From: JAWSVE01 sp050633885
GTDB lineage: Bacteria > Pseudomonadota > Gammaproteobacteria > Pseudomonadales > Cellvibrionaceae
Direction of reading: 5' to 3'
NCBI GenBank assembly: GCA_050633885.1
Contig: JBOEHK010000001.1
Span: forward strand, 558,001 to 622,000
DNA: 64,000 bases
Shown: positions 27,273 to 36,557 of the stretch, piece by piece
How the letters are laid out: every line of letters begins with the position of its first letter
Numbering within the stretch: the first letter of the stretch is position 1
Notes under the pieces: generated by a model
Databases searched by the model: none
Seen by the model: the letters and a program-made list of their open reading frames with translations, nothing else
What the model was told of the DNA's origin: nothing
Position numbers and translations under genes: made by a program

Positions 27273-28277
27273 ATGGCCAGCTTGCAAAAAAAACTAAGAA
27301 AATGGTTTAAATACATACTCGCACTAGCTCTGCATTATTCAGGGCATAATACTCGTGTGATCTGCCGTTCAGGCCAATACATTGTTCTAACATTCCATAA
27401 GTTAGATGACGAAAGTGACGTTCTTCACCTGTCAGTCAAAAGTGAGACCTTAAAACAAGTGGCTGATTGGTGCCAACAACTCGGGGAATTGGTTTCTATT
27501 GGTGAAGTCATTGCAAAAGATTCTGATCAGGTTAGATTTTGCTTAACGTTTGATGACGGCTATAAAAACAATATTAAGATACTTGATACCGTCGCGGGCT
27601 TACCGGTCACGGTGTATATAGCCACTGGATTTATCGATAGCGAAAGAGATTTTTGGGCTCAACAACTGCAAGAAGCTATTGTAAATTCTGAAGTCAAAGC
27701 AATTGATTTATCCATGATGGATTTGGGCGTTGTAGAGCTAGCTGATGTTAATCAGCGAATAGATTTGATTAAAAACATCAATAACAACATCAAAATTTTT
27801 AAGCCTGAGCAAGTTCACAATATTATTGGCGAAATTGCAGAGCAATGCGGTACTTGTTTTTCAGATGATAACGGTTTTATGAATTGGCAAGATGTCGATT
27901 TTTTGTCCAAAGGCGGAGTAGAAATTGGCGGTCATACACATGATCACTTTATTACATCTAGAATAACTGATGAAGAATTCGAGCATCAGTTGGATTTTTC
28001 TAGAGAACAAATTAAAAAGCATATTGGAATAGATGCCACTCATTTTGCCTACCCCAACGGCGGCAAAAAAGATATCTCGGAGAATGCGCCTCAAGTGTTA
28101 AAGAATGCGAGATATGATTCGGCGGTGACAACAATTGAAGGTATCAATCAGTTTGGCGACAACCCCTATACAATCAAACGTTTTAATATGGATGACACTC
28201 GTCTCCGTTCGCCCTTTGGTAAATTATCTCTGGCACTATTTACAACGTTGATAGCGAATAAAGCTTTTTATAATTGA
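27273..28277 (+). CDS. Polysaccharide deacetylase (NodB domain) 2
   Basis: A 334-aa NodB-type deacetylase, distant from the one at 22958. Motifs are CLTFDDGYKNN (metal-binding Asp pair), IGGHTHDHF (two metal histidines) and FAYPNGGKKDI. An N-terminal hydrophobic stretch (YILALALHYSG) is too weak for a clear signal peptide. A roughly 100-residue segment lies between motifs 1 and 2, longer than in minimal NodB domains. Two deacetylases in one locus suggest more than one N-acetylated position in the polymer or action at different stages. Confidence 0.85.
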   Translation: MASLQKKLRKWFKYILALALHYSGHNTRVICRSGQYIVLTFHKLDDESDVLHLSVKSETLKQVADWCQQLGELVSIGEVIAKDSDQVRFCLTFDDGYKNNIKILDTVAGLPVTVYIATGFIDSERDFWAQQLQEAIVNSEVKAIDLSMMDLGVVELADVNQRIDLIKNINNNIKIFKPEQVHNIIGEIAEQCGTCFSDDNGFMNWQDVDFLSKGGVEIGGHTHDHFITSRITDEEFEHQLDFSREQIKKHIGIDATHFAYPNGGKKDISENAPQVLKNARYDSAVTTIEGINQFGDNPYTIKRFNMDDTRLRSPFGKLSLALFTTLIANKAFYN

Positions 28278-28316
28278 ACTATAAAAGCCGCTCACCAAAA
28301 CCTTGCAGAGTAAGTA

Positions 28317-29525
28317 ATGGAAAAGCCATCTTTAGACAGAAAAAAAATATTGTTTGTTGCAGCACGTTTACCTTATCCGACGACAGAAGGGCATCAAATT
28401 CGAACATTTGGAGTGTTAAAGCAACTCGCAAAATATTTTGATATTCACCTGATCAGTATTTTAAGAGAAGAAGATAATTTAGAATCAAGTTCCCCTCTGT
28501 ATGCATTGTGTCAATCTGTTGATGTTTCTCTTTTTAAAGATAGCTTATTGAATAAAGCCACCTCGGTTGGTCTTAGCTTGTTGCGAAAAAGCCCAATAGT
28601 TATAGAGCGTTACCGAAGTGAAAGCCTTGGTCGATTGTTTAAAGATAAAATAAAAGAGTATGCTCCTGATATTGTCCATTTTGATTTGCTGACGTTGGCA
28701 TGGCTTAAAGAGTTCGTTCCAGCTGAAACTCCAATCGTTCTTAATGAGCACAATGTAGAATCAAATTTAGTGTTGCAAAAAGCAGCGATAGAAAAGTCTA
28801 CTCTAATGAAATTTATCTTAGATAGAGAGGCAAGAGAATTAACGCAATTTGAAAAAAAGGCATGCCGGTCAATTCAAAATGTCATTACATGCTCTGATGA
28901 TGATTTAGTGGATATTGAAAAGTTTGGAGCCAGAAATGTCCATTGTATTCCCAATGCAATGGACATCAGTGAGATGAGTTATAGCTCCGAATTACCTCGC
29001 TCAAAGAAAATCGCCTTCCTTGGCGGTATGGCTTGGTATCCAAACAGATTGGGTATGCAATGGTTTTTAGATGAAGTGATGCCGTTAATTATTCAAAAAG
29101 ACAGCGAAGTTGTTTTGCAAGTAGTCGGTAATCCAAAGCCAGAATTAACGGTCTCTGAGTCAATTAAAAAAAATGTTAATATTTTAGGGTTTGTGGATGA
29201 TTTAAATGTTGTCATGAATGAAGCTCGAGTTTTTATTGTCCCTTTACATGTCGGTAGTGGTACACGATTAAAGGTGATTGAAGGCATGGCTTATGGTAAA
29301 TGTATAGTGTCTACGCGAAAAGGCAGTGAAGGCATCAACCTGACAGATAACGAAAGCGTTTACTTTGCTGATAATGCCACCACATTTTCTGATGCGGTTA
29401 TTAGTTGTATTAATGATGATGAGTTGTGTAAGACGTTGGGATCTACTGCTCGAGCTATTGCCGAAAGCACTTATGACTGGAATGCTTTGGGTTTGAAAAT
29501 GGAAAAAATTTATTCTGCCCTTTAA
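28317..29525 (+). CDS. Glycosyltransferase family 4 (third of three)
   Basis: A 402-aa GT-B enzyme. It starts KILFVAARLPYPTTEGHQIRTFGVLKQL, which resembles the exosortase-associated sugar transferases, and has NEHNVESNLVLQKAA in the first lobe and AFLGGMAWYPNRLGMQWFLDE and VPLHVGSGTRLKVIEGMAYGK in the second. The donor motif has E-x7-like spacing within IEGMAYGKCIVSTRKGSEG. It starts 39 bp after the second deacetylase gene. The sugar specificity is not readable. Confidence 0.87.
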   Translation: MEKPSLDRKKILFVAARLPYPTTEGHQIRTFGVLKQLAKYFDIHLISILREEDNLESSSPLYALCQSVDVSLFKDSLLNKATSVGLSLLRKSPIVIERYRSESLGRLFKDKIKEYAPDIVHFDLLTLAWLKEFVPAETPIVLNEHNVESNLVLQKAAIEKSTLMKFILDREARELTQFEKKACRSIQNVITCSDDDLVDIEKFGARNVHCIPNAMDISEMSYSSELPRSKKIAFLGGMAWYPNRLGMQWFLDEVMPLIIQKDSEVVLQVVGNPKPELTVSESIKKNVNILGFVDDLNVVMNEARVFIVPLHVGSGTRLKVIEGMAYGKCIVSTRKGSEGINLTDNESVYFADNATTFSDAVISCINDDELCKTLGSTARAIAESTYDWNALGLKMEKIYSAL

Positions 29526-29563
29526 CTTGGCATGTTTTTATAAAATTTGTTGGAGATAGACTA

Positions 29564-30154
29564 GTGACTAGTGAGTTAAGTTTTACCGAGACTTTCAAAA
29601 AAGAATTTGGCTATCTACGAGAAGATTATAAAATTTTTTATAAGAGAAATATAAAGACAGATAATTTTTTAAGTTTAATTTTAAATTTGTTGATGTGCCA
29701 TGGATTGCACATTATGTGCATTTTTCGATTTGGAAAAGTCGTATATAGTATAAAAATACCTGTAATTTCACATATAGGAAAGATATTGTTTCAATTCTTG
29801 CGTTATTTCTTTTTTACTTTTTATGGGATATGGCTAGGACCTTTGTCGGAATTTGGCCCTGGTTTTTATATTGGTCATTATGGTGGAATCGTGGTTAGAG
29901 GGAAATTCGGGAAGAACTGCTCGATATCCCAAGGTGTAACAATTGGTTCAAAAGGTGCGGGTAAAACAGCGGGTTGGCCAGTATTTGGCGACAATGTCTA
30001 TATTGCGGCGGGTGCTAAAATTATAGGCGATGTAAAAATTGGTAGTAATGTAGTGATAGGAGCAAATGCTGTTGTACTAACGGATATTCCTGATAACTCA
30101 ATGGCTGTTGGAATTCCTGCCAAAATTAAACCGATGCCTCAAAAAACTGAGTAG
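29564..30154 (+). CDS. Hexapeptide-repeat O-acetyltransferase (serine acetyltransferase-like)
   Basis: A 196-aa left-handed beta-helix acetyltransferase. Its C-terminal half carries hexapeptide repeats (PGFYIGHYGGIVVRGKFGKN, VFGDNVYIAAGAKIIGDVKI, GANAVVLTDIPDNSMAVGIP) and the histidine in GHYGG. It resembles CysE-type enzymes, but EPS loci use such proteins to O-acetylate sugars, which is more likely here. It starts at GTG 29564 with GGAG upstream. Its last 57 bp overlap, in the opposite direction, the 3' end of the flippase gene. Confidence 0.83.
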   Translation: MTSELSFTETFKKEFGYLREDYKIFYKRNIKTDNFLSLILNLLMCHGLHIMCIFRFGKVVYSIKIPVISHIGKILFQFLRYFFFTFYGIWLGPLSEFGPGFYIGHYGGIVVRGKFGKNCSISQGVTIGSKGAGKTAGWPVFGDNVYIAAGAKIIGDVKIGSNVVIGANAVVLTDIPDNSMAVGIPAKIKPMPQKTE

Positions 30155-31579
30155 TTCTTTCCTGAGGTGTGTTTCAAAAATAAAAGCCAAAATTAAAAAA
30201 ACAAACACACCTAAAGTTGCTCGGCTCAATAGTAATAAAAAATCACTGCTTAATTTAATTTGCATAGTCACCGCTACCATGACACAAGCATACATTATAG
30301 AGCGCGTGAGAAGTTTCCAGTTTAGCTTTATAGAGATTGTTTTTTTTCCTGCCCAGTAGTAGCGACACGACATCCATAAGTAACTGATAACAGTTACAAC
30401 AGCTGCAGCGATAATTCCAAATATGGGTATAAAAATGAGATTTAGAATCGTGTTAATAAGCATGCTTTCAACAACGTATTGAAGCATTTTTTTAGAGTCT
30501 TTGTTAATTTGCAATCCCGCTGCAAATATTACGTTGGTTCCATGTAAAAAAACGCCCGAAGCAATAATCGGAAGCAGAAACGCATATTGCTTATATTCGT
30601 CAGTTGCTAGAAACCCAATTAGGGGCTCGCCGACGCAATAGAGACCGGCTATTACTGCTGGTAAAAATAATAAAAAAAGTGATGTGATGGAGGATAGTAA
30701 AGATTCGGTGGCCGCTTTTCCTTCCGTGTTCCATATTTTTAAATAAGCTGGAACAATAGCTGTTGTAATTCCGCCAAGTACCACGCTGTTAATAATGGTT
30801 GTCATGTTGTAGGGTGCGGAATATAGCCCTAAGTCTTTCTTTGAAAGAAAAATCTCTATAAAAAAGCGATCGATAAACGCGTGAACCATGTTAGCAATTT
30901 CGAAACCCATCATCGGGATTGCGAAGGTAAGCAGGGCTGTCACGACAGTTTTATCGGTGGCCTTCAGTGAGAATCCCTCAAAGAATTTGACCTGTAAACA
31001 CCAAACAGTAATAAAGCAGGTAAAGAGCACTTCTGCTATTAATGTGGCATACAGAAACCAAATAGCAGTGCCAGAAATGACCAGTATGATACCGATAATA
31101 AAAACAGTCGAGAGTATTTTTTTGATGATAGATAGGCCAGTCATCGCTACGCTTTTTTGTTTTGCTACGAGTACTTTGTAAATAAATGACTGATAGCTAC
31201 CTAATGCGGCTATGATAGCAATGCATACCAAGAAATTAACTTCAAATAAAACACTGTCAACAAAATAAGATAGGGTGAACCCTAGTAGCGTAACCCCAAG
31301 CGCGACACTGAGCGTTGTTATAAGTGTGGTGATTAACGTATTCGAAATAAAAGTGGAATAGTCGTATTCCGAAAAAAAACGAATCACGCTATGTTGCAAA
31401 CCAATTTTGCAGAGCGATGTTACAAGCCCTATGGTCACGGTGAGTAGTCCAACAATACCGTATTCGTTCACCGTTAAATTTTTTGTAAGAATAGGAAAAG
31501 TAATTATTCCAATAATTGAGATAATAAAATTACCGATGCTATATAAACTGCTTTGCTTAAAAAGAGAAAGGTGCTTCAC
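30098..31579 (-). CDS. Lipid-linked oligosaccharide flippase (Wzx-like)
   Basis: A 493-aa protein of the polysaccharide transporter (MATE/MOP) superfamily with about 14 membrane helices, starting FKQSSLYSIGNFIISIIGII. It would move the undecaprenyl-linked repeat unit across the inner membrane. The family start SLYSIGN and the NEYGIVGLLTV region are typical. It is on the minus strand, and its 3' end overlaps the convergent acetyltransferase gene by 57 bp. The secreted propeller-like gene lies 42 bp upstream on the same strand, suggesting a two-gene unit. Confidence 0.88.
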   Translation of the reverse strand: MKHLSLFKQSSLYSIGNFIISIIGIITFPILTKNLTVNEYGIVGLLTVTIGLVTSLCKIGLQHSVIRFFSEYDYSTFISNTLITTLITTLSVALGVTLLGFTLSYFVDSVLFEVNFLVCIAIIAALGSYQSFIYKVLVAKQKSVAMTGLSIIKKILSTVFIIGIILVISGTAIWFLYATLIAEVLFTCFITVWCLQVKFFEGFSLKATDKTVVTALLTFAIPMMGFEIANMVHAFIDRFFIEIFLSKKDLGLYSAPYNMTTIINSVVLGGITTAIVPAYLKIWNTEGKAATESLLSSITSLFLLFLPAVIAGLYCVGEPLIGFLATDEYKQYAFLLPIIASGVFLHGTNVIFAAGLQINKDSKKMLQYVVESMLINTILNLIFIPIFGIIAAAVVTVISYLWMSCRYYWAGKKTISIKLNWKLLTRSIMYACVMVAVTMQIKLSSDFLLLLSRATLGVFVFLILAFIFETHLRKELLSFLRHRFNFGRNSNSH

Positions 31580-31621
31580 GGAGAGTATCTTTTGGGTTGA
31601 TTTTAAAAAGTGATGAATGTT

Positions 31622-33037
31622 TTATTTTTTTACAATATCTTGCCAGTTGTCTGGTAATTCATACATAAAAATTTCTCGGTGCTTAATTGCACCTCCCCAA
31701 TTTGACGAAAAATAAATTCTATTTCCATGTAAGTTGATGGCCGCGATAGCTTCATCTCTATAATTGCCGTCATAGTGGTTGTAGGTGGGTCCAACTCTTA
31801 AGACTCTATTATTCTGATACATTGGTTTTAGTTCCAGCAAAAAGATCTGATGCAATCCCCATTCTTCTTTTGGGTCACCTAACCCATAGGTGCTAACTAA
31901 ACTCCAATTAGAAGTATTGCGCGGCATTTTCCCGAAGTGAAACCCATTACTCCAGCCCATATCTTTATGGGAGCCAATTGTTATTTTTCGTTTGTTTTTA
32001 CTAGTTGGAACGGCCTCAATTAGATCGTTTCTGTTGTTTTGGCTAACAAAGTAACTTTCATTTTTCTCATCCCAGGACCATCCAGAGTGGGTCGAGGTTA
32101 CTGAAATTTTTCTAGGTTCTATAGCGTTAAAATCAAAATCTATGGGCCATAGGTAAGCACCGTCAAACCAAGTATTGATATCTTTGTGTCGCGTGCCGTA
32201 TTCTTCTGTACCCCAGGCTCTAGAAAAATGAATAACTAACCCATCGCCATTTGGTGATATCTCCACCATATTCGGCCTTGGAAAAGTAGGTCGTTCTGTG
32301 TAGTGTTTTAATTTCGTCCCTGCAAGGTCTTTGGTCGTCAGTGCGTGAGTCGTGTCTGTTGATATTTGGTAGTGGACAAACGCATCAACTACATTTGTTC
32401 TTCCATCGTAATGAGCTGCCATAAAAGCCCAATGGTCACTGTCGTCTGAACTGTCACCCTCAACATCGTTATAAATAATTGTAGATTCTGGAAATTGTTC
32501 TGAAAAATCTTTGATGATAGTGGTTGTTTTAACGTGGTTATATACGTCATCAATTTGGATTAATTTCATACCATCGCGATAATAGAGACGATTTGGGTTT
32601 TTACCTGAATTGTCCCAACGAACCTCATGGTATTCACCAATGGTTTTACCGTCTTTTTTAACTAACTTGGCTATGATTTTTCCGGTCTTTCTTTCGATCA
32701 CCCAACTACAGATCGAATTAGAACCGAAGGCTAAAAAAAGTTCTCCTGATGAATTTTCGGGTGAGTAACGGGAATAGGAGACAAAAGCGTCACTAGATCC
32801 CTCTAAACGCTCTGAGTCGGTTAGACGGGTAAGTTTAAGGCCGGTTGTTGGCTCAATGATTGATTCGTTTTGTGCAGGTATGCTGGGATAAACCGGCAAA
32901 ATGATTGATTTATTGAAAGTGGGTGAGAAAACTTTTACTTTATTGGGTTTTTCTGTAGCAACAGCGAGCTGCTGAAGCCCTAAGAATACTGTTGCTCCCA
33001 CTAAAAACGTGAGAAGCGCGTTTAGAGATATCTTCAT
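31622..33037 (-). CDS. Secreted protein of unknown function, propeller-like (paralogue 1)
   Basis: A 471-aa exported protein with a Sec signal (cleavage probably after AVA, about residue 27) and no membrane helix afterwards. I do not recognise a named family. It shares long near-identical motifs with the protein at 34731-36557: YSRYSPENSSGE, DVEGDSSDDSDHWAFMA, RPNMVEISP, WFDGAYLWPIDFDF, FHFGKMP and GNYRDEAIAAIN. Repeating W/Y-rich strands and D-G turns suggest a beta-propeller, reminiscent of oligouronide lyases and TolB-type proteins. Context in an EPS locus suggests polymer binding, trimming or cleavage. It precedes the flippase gene. Confidence 0.6.
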   Translation of the reverse strand: MKISLNALLTFLVGATVFLGLQQLAVATEKPNKVKVFSPTFNKSIILPVYPSIPAQNESIIEPTTGLKLTRLTDSERLEGSSDAFVSYSRYSPENSSGELFLAFGSNSICSWVIERKTGKIIAKLVKKDGKTIGEYHEVRWDNSGKNPNRLYYRDGMKLIQIDDVYNHVKTTTIIKDFSEQFPESTIIYNDVEGDSSDDSDHWAFMAAHYDGRTNVVDAFVHYQISTDTTHALTTKDLAGTKLKHYTERPTFPRPNMVEISPNGDGLVIHFSRAWGTEEYGTRHKDINTWFDGAYLWPIDFDFNAIEPRKISVTSTHSGWSWDEKNESYFVSQNNRNDLIEAVPTSKNKRKITIGSHKDMGWSNGFHFGKMPRNTSNWSLVSTYGLGDPKEEWGLHQIFLLELKPMYQNNRVLRVGPTYNHYDGNYRDEAIAAINLHGNRIYFSSNWGGAIKHREIFMYELPDNWQDIVKK

Positions 33038-33251
33038 AACAATGATTCTTTTGTGTTTGTTAGGGAGTCATGGCAGCAATTTGCGTATTTAATGTACTCT
33101 TATTGAGGCTAGAATTGTAATGTTCTGGGGAGTATCATTGCAAGTTGAATTTTAATTATAACTATTTGTTTTTCTTAATTTTTTTACTTTTACGAGTCTT
33201 AAAAGCTAAGTATATGTTTATCAATAAGTTTATTGACGGTGCCAGATTCAC

Positions 33252-34556
33252 ATGAATTTAGAATCAAGAGATGTATTTGATCGCTTAGATGATCAAAGCC
33301 AAGGAAGTAAAACAGGGACTAATTGGCCTTTGTTGGTTTTTATATTTTTCCTTCCGTTAGTCAATGTACAGCATAAATTATTTCCGCCGTTACCTGGCGG
33401 TATTAATTTTATGAATGTGATGTTTTTTTTAAGTTTAATGGGGGCCTTTTGGAAGGGTGGCGTAGTTAATTGGGAGAAGTCGACCAATAAATGGATGGTT
33501 GCATTTATTGTTTATCTCTTCATCTCTTACCTCATAATGTTATTTATGTTGACTATTCCTGTTGGCAGATCTTTTAACGCGCTTAAGGATTTTGTTTTTG
33601 TTATTTCTCTAACATTCTTGGTTCAAAAAAGTATTACTTCTTATAAAGATGTTAAGTACATACTGTTTTCTCTTCTTTTACCGTTACCTTATGTCTTCAG
33701 GGTTGTTTTCAATCAATATCAATCGGTAGCTAAATATCATTATAGCGACTCTTTAAGAGTTAACGGTACGATGACAGATTTAGGGGCTAATGAGATGGGA
33801 GCTTATTTAGTTACAGCTTCTATCGTTGCCGTTGTTTTGGTTTTCCATCTTAAGGTTGAAAAGTATTGGCAAAAAGGGCTGATTTATGTCGCTGTTCCTT
33901 GTGCTGTACTCAGTTTAATGTACACCTACTCTCGTGGTGCTTATGTTTCAATATTAGCAGCGGCTATAGTGTTTTATTTTTATAAAAAAAATAAAGGTAG
34001 ACTAACACTCATTTTGCTAGTGCTATTTGCTGCCTCGCCTATGATCATACCCGAGTCGGTATATGAGCGTTTTTCATCCATTAACTCATCCGAAGAAGAG
34101 CGGGATGAAAGCGCGGCTTCAAGGTTTGTTTTCTGGGAAGCGGCCTTTGAAAAGGCTAAATCTTCTCCGATTGTTGGGTATGGATATCGAAGTTGGAGTA
34201 GCCCTGAAATTAATACTGTAAATATGGATACGCATAATTATTTTGTCAAAACAATAGTTGAAGGAGGGGCGTTAGGTATTTTGGTTTTAATTGCACTATT
34301 AATTTCCATATCAAATTTGGCGAGAAGTACGATAAGGGACTCGCAAAATAGATTGGCGACTGGGGTAGGGATTATTTTGTTATGTTCTACAATCGGAATT
34401 CTTATAGGGAATATGTTTGGGGATAGATTCAGTCATCCATCAATGATTTTTATCTTTTTTGTGTTATGTGGTATTTGTATAAAGTTAAACTATTTGGCTG
34501 ATTCTGATACAGGTGAGAAGATAAAAAAAGCTAACACATCTAGTGTTTTTGATTAA
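33252..34556 (+). CDS. O-antigen ligase / Wzy-type polymerase family protein
   Basis: A 434-aa membrane protein with about 10 to 12 helices and a Wzy_C domain containing SRFVFWEAAFEKAKSSPIVG and a periplasmic loop with MDTHNYFVKTIVEGG, where the histidine is the conserved functional residue of the ligase/polymerase family. It most likely polymerises EPS repeat units at the periplasmic face; ligation to another acceptor cannot be excluded. It stands alone on + between the two propeller-like genes. The 214-bp divergent gap upstream (33038-33251) shows no clear promoter by eye. Confidence 0.85.
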   Translation: MNLESRDVFDRLDDQSQGSKTGTNWPLLVFIFFLPLVNVQHKLFPPLPGGINFMNVMFFLSLMGAFWKGGVVNWEKSTNKWMVAFIVYLFISYLIMLFMLTIPVGRSFNALKDFVFVISLTFLVQKSITSYKDVKYILFSLLLPLPYVFRVVFNQYQSVAKYHYSDSLRVNGTMTDLGANEMGAYLVTASIVAVVLVFHLKVEKYWQKGLIYVAVPCAVLSLMYTYSRGAYVSILAAAIVFYFYKKNKGRLTLILLVLFAASPMIIPESVYERFSSINSSEEERDESAASRFVFWEAAFEKAKSSPIVGYGYRSWSSPEINTVNMDTHNYFVKTIVEGGALGILVLIALLISISNLARSTIRDSQNRLATGVGIILLCSTIGILIGNMFGDRFSHPSMIFIFFVLCGICIKLNYLADSDTGEKIKKANTSSVFD

Positions 34557-34624
34557 TTAAAGAGGGTTGAGCAAGTATAAATTTGTGCACGTTCTATCTT
34601 TAAAGTTAGGTGGGAGGTTTCAAG

Positions 34625-34660
34625 TAGTTGCCACATGAAAATAGTTTCATGTGGCAACTA
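34625..34660. repeat. Perfect 16-bp hairpin downstream of the polymerase gene
   Basis: TAGTTGCCACATGAAA (34625-34640) and TTTCATGTGGCAACTA (34645-34660) form a perfect 16-bp stem with a 4-nt ATAG loop. It lies between two convergent genes but has no T run on either side, so it is not a classical rho-independent terminator. Confidence 0.75.
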
Positions 34661-34694
34661 AGAGAATAGATTATTTAGTTGATAAGTTAGTTTG

Positions 34695-34721
34695 AGAAAG
34701 GGTGCGTTGAAAACCCTTTCT
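34695..34721. terminator. 9-bp hairpin at the end of the convergent propeller-like gene
   Basis: AGAAAGGGT (34695-34703) pairs with ACCCTTTCT (34713-34721) around a 9-nt loop, starting 10 bp beyond the stop codon of the minus-strand gene. No T run follows, so terminator function is uncertain. Confidence 0.4.
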
Positions 34722-34730
34722 GCGAGCCTT

Positions 34731-36557
34731 TCAATTTAAGACTTCATTCCAGTTGTCAGGAAGCTCATACACAAATACTTCTCTATGGTTAAGGTTTCCA
34801 CCCCAATTATTGGAGAGATAAATCCGATTTCCAATATAGTTGATTGCGGCAGGGGCCTCGTCTCTGTAATTACCGGTGTAGAGATTATAATTGCTTCCAA
34901 TCCGCCAGACAGTAGGGTTGTTAGTTATTGAGTCTAGCTTAATCATAATCAATTGATCAGCAAGCCAGCTATCGTTGTAACTTGCGAAGTTTCTGTTGTG
35001 GTAGTCGTTAATAAAAATCCAGTCAGGCCTACTAGGAGGCATTTTACCGTAGTGAAAACCGCCGCCCCATCCAAAGTCCGCATGGGAAGCGACCTCTAGC
35101 CTGTTACTGTAATTGTACAGACTGCCTGTTGTTGCAACAGCATCTAGCATATCAGTTCGATTATTCTGACTAATAAAGTACTCTCGACCTTGGGAATCAA
35201 GAGCCCAGCCTGAATGAGTTTCTCCTACCGATATTTTTCGAGGAGGGTTTGAGACAAAGTCAAAATCTGCAGGCCAAAGATAAGCACCGTCATACCAAGT
35301 ATCAATCCAAGCCGCGCCATTTCCGCCATAAGAGCTATCATCCCATTTACGACCATGATGCATAATGAACCCAGTGCCATCAGGTGTCATCTCAACCATA
35401 TTTGGACGGTATGTAAAACTGCTTCTACCTGCTTCTGCACTTAAATTGGTGCCCGCTAAATCAGCAGGGCGTAATGTATGAACAGTGTTAGTGGAGACTT
35501 GATAGTGTATGTAACCATCAACCACATAAGTAGATCCATTATAGTGTGTTGCCATGAACGCCCAGTGATCACTGTCGTTAGAGCTATCACCTTCTACGTC
35601 ATTAAATAATTTTGTTGAATTTGGGAACTCATTTGAGAAATCGTGCAATAGAGTTGTTGATGGGCTTCTTACGTCATCGATCATGTAAAATGCCATTTGG
35701 TAACGATAGTAAATTCGGTAAGGGTGGTTACCAGAAATATCCCATCGTACTTCGTGATTTTCGCCAACTTGATTAGTTGCTTTATGTTTCAGCTCTGTTA
35801 CAACGTTACCGGTCGAGCGGTTGATCACCCAGCTACTTGTGGAGTTGGCGCCAAATGCAAGAAAGTAGTCCCCGCTGGTATTTTCAGGAGTGTATCTTGA
35901 GTAAACAATGAACGCGTCATTCGTACCGTTTAATTCAGATGCATCAGTTAGCCGAGTAATTTTTATGCCAGTGATAGGATCCGTTCTAGTTTCCCCTTTT
36001 GCGGGAACACTAGAGCCATAGTTTGGTGGAATTTTTCTTCTATCGGTAATGTAGTTTGATGTCGCGCCTGGATTCCCCTGTTCCCCAGAAGAGGGTGGTG
36101 GAGGTGTACTTGTAGTTGGTTGCGCTTCAGTAATAAAACTCCATGTTCGAACGCTTCCCGTCGTAGAGACAGCAGCAGCATTATTAATGTTGTTATCAAT
36201 TGTGACTGTGATTGTATAATTTGAGGCGTAATCAAAATCATTTGATGGGTTGAAGGTGACATCATTGCCGCTGTAAATTGAACTTCCTCTAATAGGGCCA
36301 GCGTTATTTTCAACCTCGACCAGCAGGTCACTGCTGCTGGCTGCAACAGATTTGTTGAAAGTAATAACAATATTTTGATCGACCGGGATATTGGTATCGC
36401 TGCTTGAGGGAGAGGCCCTCACTATTTGGAATGGTTCAGTAGAAACATTTGAGGCGCTGACGGGTACATCAACAGTCTCCGTTGTTGCTTCTTTTTGGCA
36501 GCCTACAAGGAGGATACTTGTGGCGATAAAAATAGTCGTTATCCAGATTCTTAACAT
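34731..36557 (-). CDS. Lipoprotein with Ig-like domain and propeller-like domain (paralogue 2)
   Basis: A 608-aa lipoprotein: lipobox LVGC with Cys20 followed by Gln, so it is probably sorted to the outer membrane. Residues about 41-146 form an Ig-like Big_5/SbsA-type domain (VRASPSSSDTNIPVDQNIVI, TFNKSVAASSSDLLVEV), then a Ser/Pro linker (150-165) and a domain of about 420 residues homologous to the protein at 31622. Conserved blocks include YSRYTPENTSGD, DVEGDSSNDSDHWAFMA, WYDGAYLWPADFDF and YELPDNW at the end. Several His and Asp are invariant between the two proteins. The function is unknown; surface anchoring suggests contact with the EPS. Confidence 0.62.
   Translation of the reverse strand: MLRIWITTIFIATSILLVGCQKEATTETVDVPVSASNVSTEPFQIVRASPSSSDTNIPVDQNIVITFNKSVAASSSDLLVEVENNAGPIRGSSIYSGNDVTFNPSNDFDYASNYTITVTIDNNINNAAAVSTTGSVRTWSFITEAQPTTSTPPPPSSGEQGNPGATSNYITDRRKIPPNYGSSVPAKGETRTDPITGIKITRLTDASELNGTNDAFIVYSRYTPENTSGDYFLAFGANSTSSWVINRSTGNVVTELKHKATNQVGENHEVRWDISGNHPYRIYYRYQMAFYMIDDVRSPSTTLLHDFSNEFPNSTKLFNDVEGDSSNDSDHWAFMATHYNGSTYVVDGYIHYQVSTNTVHTLRPADLAGTNLSAEAGRSSFTYRPNMVEMTPDGTGFIMHHGRKWDDSSYGGNGAAWIDTWYDGAYLWPADFDFVSNPPRKISVGETHSGWALDSQGREYFISQNNRTDMLDAVATTGSLYNYSNRLEVASHADFGWGGGFHYGKMPPSRPDWIFINDYHNRNFASYNDSWLADQLIMIKLDSITNNPTVWRIGSNYNLYTGNYRDEAPAAINYIGNRIYLSNNWGGNLNHREVFVYELPDNWNEVLN

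Noticed and set aside
29564..30154. Acetyltransferase as biosynthetic CysE
   Set aside because: It is shorter than CysE in its N-terminal domain and sits inside the EPS operon, so sugar O-acetylation is more likely.
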